From contig PBZZ01000104.1 of assembly GCA_002730365.1 (NCBI GenBank), positions 1 through 7,752 on the forward strand: DNA of 7,752 nucleotides, in the 5' to 3' direction. A model generated the notes under the pieces. It was not told the origin of the DNA and ran no database searches. It saw only the letters and a program-made list of their open reading frames with translations. Position 1 is the first letter of the stretch. Each line of letters begins with the position of its first letter. Source of the stretch: Deltaproteobacteria bacterium. Its GTDB lineage: Bacteria; SAR324; NAC60-12. The position numbers and the translations under genes are program-made. Below, in pieces: positions 1 to 5,200 of this stretch.

Positions 1-26
1 TCATCAAAATCTTTTGCAGAATCTCC

Positions 27-809
27 ATGCCCCGCTTTAATGCTAACTTGTCAATGATGTTCCATGAACACGATTTTCTTGACCGATTTGGAGCCGCTGC
101 GAACGCAGGATTTAAAGGGGTTGAGTTCCTCTTCCCCTACGCATACTCACTGTCTGATGTAAAAGAAGCTCTTGAAGCGAATCAATTAACTCAAGTGCTC
201 TTTAATCTTCCTCCCGGAGATTGGGAGAAAGGGGAAAGAGGCATGAGTTGTCTACCAGGTCGCCAAAACGAATTTCGTGAAAGTGTTGAACTCGCTTTGG
301 AGTTCGCCAATGGTCTTGGATGCAAGCAAATTCATGCTATGGCTGGAATCAAGCCAGAGGGGATAGCTCAGGAAGCTCTTTTAGAAACTTATTTAGAGAA
401 TCTTCACTATGCTACTCAACTTTGTGAACAGAATGATGTCAGACTTCTTATTGAAGCAATCAATTCTCGAGACATGCCTGGATATTTCTTGAACAAATCA
501 GCTCAAGCGATCTCAGTGATTGAGAAAGTAGGCTCTTCAAACCTTTGGATTCAGTATGATATTTACCACATGCAAATCATGGAAGGGGATTTGTCACCCA
601 CAATCACTGAACTCCTCCCTAGGATCGCTCACTTTCAAATCGCTGATACTCCAGGGCGTCATGAACCAGGAACGGGTGAGATCAATTATCCGTATCTCTT
701 TTCAAGAATTGATAAACTAGGATATGAAGGTTGGTTGGGCTGTGAATATAGACCACTCTCGGGCACCATTGAAGGATTGAGTTGGGCTTCGGACTGGTTG
801 GGCAAATAA
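27..809 (+). CDS. hyi: Hydroxypyruvate isomerase (Hyi family, xylose isomerase-like TIM barrel)
   Basis: This cytosolic enzyme interconverts hydroxypyruvate and tartronate semialdehyde in glyoxylate/glycerate metabolism. The 260-residue product is almost the same length as E. coli Hyi (258) and is alignable by eye along its full length: RFNANLSMMF at the N-terminus, GFKGVEFLFPY near 28-38, NLPPGDWEKGERG at 60-72, IQYDIYHMQ at 175-183, and EPGTGEINY at 213-221. The expected metal and catalytic residues are present: Glu143 (LLIEAIN), Asp178, Gln204 (HFQIAD) and Glu240 (GCEYRP). The frame is open to the left edge, but Met at 27 aligns with the family's start, so I keep it; the ribosome binding site is weak (perhaps GCAGA at 16-20). 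It lies 48 bases before a glycerate 2-kinase gene, which supports a hydroxypyruvate/glycerate role. The close paralogue OtnI (2-oxo-tetronate isomerase) is the main alternative, but no otnK or otnC partner is visible. Confidence 0.92.
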   Translation: MPRFNANLSMMFHEHDFLDRFGAAANAGFKGVEFLFPYAYSLSDVKEALEANQLTQVLFNLPPGDWEKGERGMSCLPGRQNEFRESVELALEFANGLGCKQIHAMAGIKPEGIAQEALLETYLENLHYATQLCEQNDVRLLIEAINSRDMPGYFLNKSAQAISVIEKVGSSNLWIQYDIYHMQIMEGDLSPTITELLPRIAHFQIADTPGRHEPGTGEINYPYLFSRIDKLGYEGWLGCEYRPLSGTIEGLSWASDWLGK

Positions 810-857
810 ATAGTTTTAAAGATCTCGCTGATTCCTTGATATTTAAAGAGATGAAAA
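810..857 (+). promoter_or_regulatory. Short intergenic spacer with ribosome binding site for the kinase gene
   Basis: The spacer between the two plus-strand genes holds an AAAGAG Shine-Dalgarno-like element at 845-850, seven bases before the ATG at 858. An in-frame TGA at 852-854 lies just before that ATG, so the kinase cannot start further upstream in this frame. I see no T-tailed hairpin and no convincing promoter here, which fits co-transcription of the two genes. Confidence 0.6.
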
Positions 858-2153
858 ATGAGTTCTCTTCCTGAGATTCTTGATCAAACGTTAAAGGCAG
901 CCCTTCAAAGCTCTCAGCCCAAAATTTGTCTGCCAGGGTACTTGAAAGAAATTCAAGAGACAGAAAAGTTGCCAGAGCGGATCATAGTTTTAGGAGCCGG
1001 AAAGGCATCAGCTGAGATGGCCAATGTATTGGAAGATCATTGGAAGGGAACCATTTGGGGAGCAAAGTTGAGTGGTCTGGTCCTGACACGCTATGGCTAT
1101 GGAGTACCTTGTAAATCAATTGAAATTGTCGAGGCAGCTCATCCAGTACCCGACGAGATTGGCCAAATCACGGCTCAAAGAATACTGAATTTAGCTGAAT
1201 CTGCTACGAATCGGGATCTGGTGATCTGCCTGATTTCTGGAGGTGGATCTGCTTTGTTAGCTCTACCTGGCAAGGGTCTTACCCTTCAAGACAAACAAGC
1301 ACTGAACAGATCCCTCCTCCACTCTGGAGCTACGATTGGAGAAATGAATTGCGTACGCAAACATCTTTCTGCAATCAAAGGTGGGCGTCTTGCGCGAGCA
1401 GTTCAGCCAGCTCGACTATGGACCCTCGCAATTTCAGATGTTCCTGGGGACGATCTTTCTGTGATTGCTTCCGGCCCAACTGTTCCAGACCCCACTACTT
1501 TTGGAGATGCTCTAGAGATTTTAAGAAGGTATCAAATAAAACCAACTCAAGCGATCCAATCAATTTTAGAAGCAGCTGAGGAAGAAACTCCCAAACCTGG
1601 AGAAGACATTTTTTCTAGAAATCAAGTACGGTTGGTGGCTACTCCGCAATTGATGCTAGAAGCCGCTGGAAAAGAAGCTGAGAAGTTCGGGATTAAACCC
1701 ATCATCCTAAGCGATCGTATTGAAGGTGAGGCCAGGGAGGTAGCCAAGGTTCATGCAGCGATTGCGAAACAGATCAAGCATCGAGATCAACCAATCCACG
1801 CCCCAGCATTGATCTTGACTGGGGGTGAAACCACAGTGACGGTTAGTGGTAACGGTAAGGGAGGTCGGAATACTGAGTTTGTCTTGTCTCTGCTTGAAGC
1901 CTTGCAGGGAGAAGAGGGAATTGCAGCAATCGCTGTCGACACTGATGGTATTGACGGCACTGAAAACAATGCTGGTGCTTGGATAGATGAGAACAGCTTT
2001 TTTAAAGCAAAACAGTTGAAACTCAAAGCCAATGATTTTCTTGATAATAATGATGCCTACAGTTTCTTTCAGCAATTGGAACATCTTGTATTGACTGGCC
2101 CTACGATGACAAATGTAAATGACTTTCGGGCTATCTTCGTTGATCAGCCGTAA
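858..2153 (+). CDS. gckA: Glycerate 2-kinase, MOFRL family (GckA/TtuD type)
   Basis: This cytosolic kinase phosphorylates D-glycerate with ATP to give 2-phosphoglycerate. Members are often labelled 'hydroxypyruvate reductase TtuD' in older annotations, but the family is established as glycerate kinase. The 431 residues contain the N-terminal DUF4147-type domain: VLGAGKAS at 44-51 with Lys49, LISGGGSALLALP at 125-137, VRKHLSAIKGGRLA at 166-179, and ISDVPGDDLSVIASGPT at 192-208. The C-terminal MOFRL domain follows: LTGGETTVTVSGNGKGGRN at 320-338, AVDTDGIDGTENNAGAW at 359-375, then LTGPTMTNVNDF at 412-423. Lys49 and Arg337 probably correspond to the catalytic Lys and Arg of the Thermotoga enzyme. 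Length is normal and both domains look intact. The start is fixed by an in-frame stop six bases upstream and a ribosome binding site. It follows hyi in the same direction and overlaps the convergent uvrA end by 23 bases. One oddity is Met417 where the family usually has Gly (TGPTGTNV). The reductase step between Hyi and this kinase is not encoded here. Confidence 0.94.
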   Translation: MSSLPEILDQTLKAALQSSQPKICLPGYLKEIQETEKLPERIIVLGAGKASAEMANVLEDHWKGTIWGAKLSGLVLTRYGYGVPCKSIEIVEAAHPVPDEIGQITAQRILNLAESATNRDLVICLISGGGSALLALPGKGLTLQDKQALNRSLLHSGATIGEMNCVRKHLSAIKGGRLARAVQPARLWTLAISDVPGDDLSVIASGPTVPDPTTFGDALEILRRYQIKPTQAIQSILEAAEEETPKPGEDIFSRNQVRLVATPQLMLEAAGKEAEKFGIKPIILSDRIEGEAREVAKVHAAIAKQIKHRDQPIHAPALILTGGETTVTVSGNGKGGRNTEFVLSLLEALQGEEGIAAIAVDTDGIDGTENNAGAWIDENSFFKAKQLKLKANDFLDNNDAYSFFQQLEHLVLTGPTMTNVNDFRAIFVDQP

Positions 2154-2244
2154 GTCCAGATTTCCATGATGGCTGTTGCAAAGGAATCACTAGATTTTTT
2201 GACGAACTTGTTTTGGAGCGTTTCCCTTCAAAAATCTGGTTACT
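2131..2244 (-). other. Basic, Ser-rich C-terminal tail of UvrA overlapping the kinase 3' end
   Basis: Residues 1825-1861 extend past the usual UvrA end (here TGRALWPVL). They contain GKRSKTSSSK and end in ADQRR. No domain is recognisable, and the composition suggests a disordered tail that could touch DNA. The last seven codons are read antisense to the end of the kinase gene, so part of the tail may have arisen by read-through into the neighbour. The UvrA stop is TAG, complementary to 2131-2133. Confidence 0.6.
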
Positions 2245-5200
2245 GAGAACAGGCCAAAGTGCTCTTCCGGTATGACTGGCTTCACAAGCCATAACTTGCT
2301 CTGGCGTGCCCGTCACGATCACCTCTCCTCCGTGAATTCCCCCTTCTGGTCCAAGGTCAATAACCCAATCGGCCGATTTGATGATTTCCAAATTGTGCTC
2401 AATAATCACCATCGTTCCCCCATCATCTACGATCCTATGGAGCACTTCTAGCAGTCGCCTCACATCATCAATGTGCAGTCCTGTGGTTGGTTCATCAAGA
2501 ATGTAAAGTGTTTCTCCTTTTGATCTGCGAGAGAGTTCAGCCGAGAGCTTCAGCCGTTGTGCTTCTCCTCCTGACAAAGTATTCCCAGCCTGACCCAACT
2601 TCATGTAACCAAGACCGACATCTCTCATGGTTTGCAGAATTCTTAAGATCTTGTGCTGAGCTTTAAAAAGCTGACAAGCCTGTTCAATTTCAAGATTAAG
2701 CACATCAGCGATTGTGTGCCCCTTGTATTCTACGCTCAAAGTTTCGCGATTGTATCGCTTGCCCTGACATTGATCACAAGTCACCCAAACATCGGAGAGA
2801 AAGTGCATTTCAATCAGGTGATATCCATGCCCATCACAGGCCCCACATCTTCCCTCAACTGAATTAAAAGAAAATCGCCTTGGAGCAAATCCTCTTTGCC
2901 TTGCTGCAGGTAGTTGTGAAAACAAATCTCGGATTGGAGACAGTGCGCCCGTGTATGTTGAAGGATTGCTTCTCGGTGTACGCCCAATGGGCTCTTGATC
3001 AATGATTCTCAAATACTTTAATTGCTCCAGTCCCTTGATCGTCTTGTGTTTTCCAATTTCACCAACATACCCAGAAAGCTTCTTTGCGACCGCTTTCTGC
3101 AAGACATCAATGATCAAAGAAGATTTGCCTGAACCGCTCACTCCGGTCACAACCGTCAGACAACCCTTTGGGATTTCAACGGAAATGTCCTTAAGGTTAT
3201 TTGCCTTGGCGTTTGAGATCGTAATTTTTCGTGCTGGGTTGGGAAGTCTTCTATGTGGGATCAGAATTTTTTGTCGATGACTCAAGTATTGCCCCGTGAG
3301 GGATTCTGAATCCAAGGCTAACTCTCCTGGTTTCCCGGATGCGATGATTTTTCCACCATAGTGTCCAGCCCCAGGACCAATATCAATCAGATGATCCGCG
3401 CGATTGATAACTTCAAGATCATGTTCGACCAGCAGGACTGTGTTTCCAAGATCACGTAGCTGCAGCAATGTTTTCAGCAATCGCTCGGTATCTCTTGGAT
3501 GCAAGCCAATGGTCGGTTCATCTAAGACATAAAGCACCCCGGTCAATCCAGAGCCGATTTGAGAAGCCAGACGAATACGTTGAGCTTCCCCACCTGAGAG
3601 CGTGTTGGATCTCTGTTCCAAGGTCAGGTATCCAAGACCTACATTACGCAGGAATTTTAAGCGACTGAGGATTTCCTGAAGAGCTTGTTCAGCGATTGCC
3701 TGTTCGGTTGTGCTGAGTTCCCAAGTACTCACTTCGCGCAGGGCTTCATCTACCCTCATTTTGCAGAATTGGAGGATATTCCTATGTCGAATCAAAACAG
3801 ATCGATATTCGGGCTTTAACCTTTCCCCTTCGCATGTCTTACAAGTACGAAAAACCAGTGAATCCAAATCTACGTCTTCATCAAAATCCAAATTTCCAGT
3901 CAGTTCAATTTCACCAAGTCCATCACAATCTGGACATGCCCCAACGTGAGAATTGAAGGAAAACATTCTTGGGTTGAGATCGTGAGTCAAGTAGTAGTCA
4001 CTTTGAACATTGCCCGGAACTTCAGAAAACCAGATCATTTTTTGGTCGTCCGGACGACGAGCGCAGAAAAGACCGATTCCCTGCTCGTAAGCGATGCTAG
4101 CGCTCTCTGCTAATCTTTGTTGCTCATCGACACTCACTCTAACCCTATCCACGACCAACCAAATCGCTGCGGACTTGGTAAGTTTAAGTTTTTTTGATTC
4201 TTGCTCCCAATCGTCAAATAAAATTAATTTATCCCTAACATAAACTCTCAGGAATCCAGATTGTTGAAGTGCTGACAGATGTTCAGGAAGTTCCTTGGGG
4301 TGTTTTAATAAAGTGGGGTGCTTTGAAGCAGGCCTAAATAATGGCGCCAGAATTTCGAGCCGATCTCCTTCATAATGATCTACAAGGAATTTGGCAGCCC
4401 GAGTTGCCGTGAAGCTTTCCAGGGGTGCCCCTGTCTTTGGACAATGAGCTACACCAATTCTTGCGTACAAGAGACGGAGATAGTCAAAAATCTCAGTGGT
4501 GGTTGCAACAATGGAGCGCGGATTGCGACTCGAAGCTTTCTGATTGATCGCAATTGCTGGTGCAAGTCCATCAATGCTATCAACAGGGGCCTTATCCATT
4601 CTGCCAAGAAATCTTCTGGCATAAGTAGAGAGAGATTCTACATAACGAGCTTGTCCCTCTGCAAAAATGGTATCAAAGGCCAGTGACGTTTTTCCAGATC
4701 CGCTGACCCCAGTAATGACGGTAAACTCATTCTTGGGGATCTCAACATCCACATGGCGGAGGTTGTTTTTACTTGCCCCCCGAATAACTAGATCTCGCTC
4801 TCTACTTTCACTCTGAAATCCATTCATGGCAGAGGGTTCATTAACTTCCCCAACACTAGAGCAGTCATCATTTAAGTACTCTTCCAAAAATGGTTTTAAG
4901 AATCCACCTGTTAAGGTATTCCTTTCAGCTAATTCCTCTGGGGTACCTTGACCCACCAATTTACCACCAAATTTCCCTCCCCCCGGCCCCAATTCAATGA
5001 CTTGATCGGCAAAGCGCAGAACATCAAGGTTGTGTTCAATAACCAATACGCTATTACCCTGTTCTACCAAGCGATCTAAGGTCTGTAGCAGAGTGCGAAT
5101 GTCCTGAAAATGAAGACCTGTCGTAGGTTCATCCAAAAGATAAAGTGTTCGACCTGTGGATTTTTTTCGTAATTCTGAAGCTAACTTCACACGTTGGGCC

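Noticed and set aside
1707..2084. Antisense open frame of 125 codons inside the kinase gene
   Set aside because: It overlaps the highly conserved MOFRL domain on the other strand, has no recognisable motif and shows no ribosome binding site. It is a shadow of the kinase codons.
2129..2149. Imperfect hairpin GGCTATC/GAT-C-AGCC with loop TTCGTT at the gckA-uvrA junction as a bidirectional terminator
   Set aside because: The stem is short with a bulged C, and no T-tract follows on either strand. It is also fully inside coding sequence, so chance is likely.
2245..4800. C-terminal unit as a class II UvrA (UvrA2-like, lacking the UvrB-binding domain)
   Set aside because: The UvrB-binding domain framework is still alignable over about 140 residues. 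What is missing is the insertion domain, so the class II label does not fit.
4801..4881. Two separate uvrA genes joined by a missed stop or frameshift
   Set aside because: The linker is in frame, has normal composition and no stop, and the two units differ consistently in domain content. This is expected of an old fusion rather than a recent sequencing error or fresh duplication.
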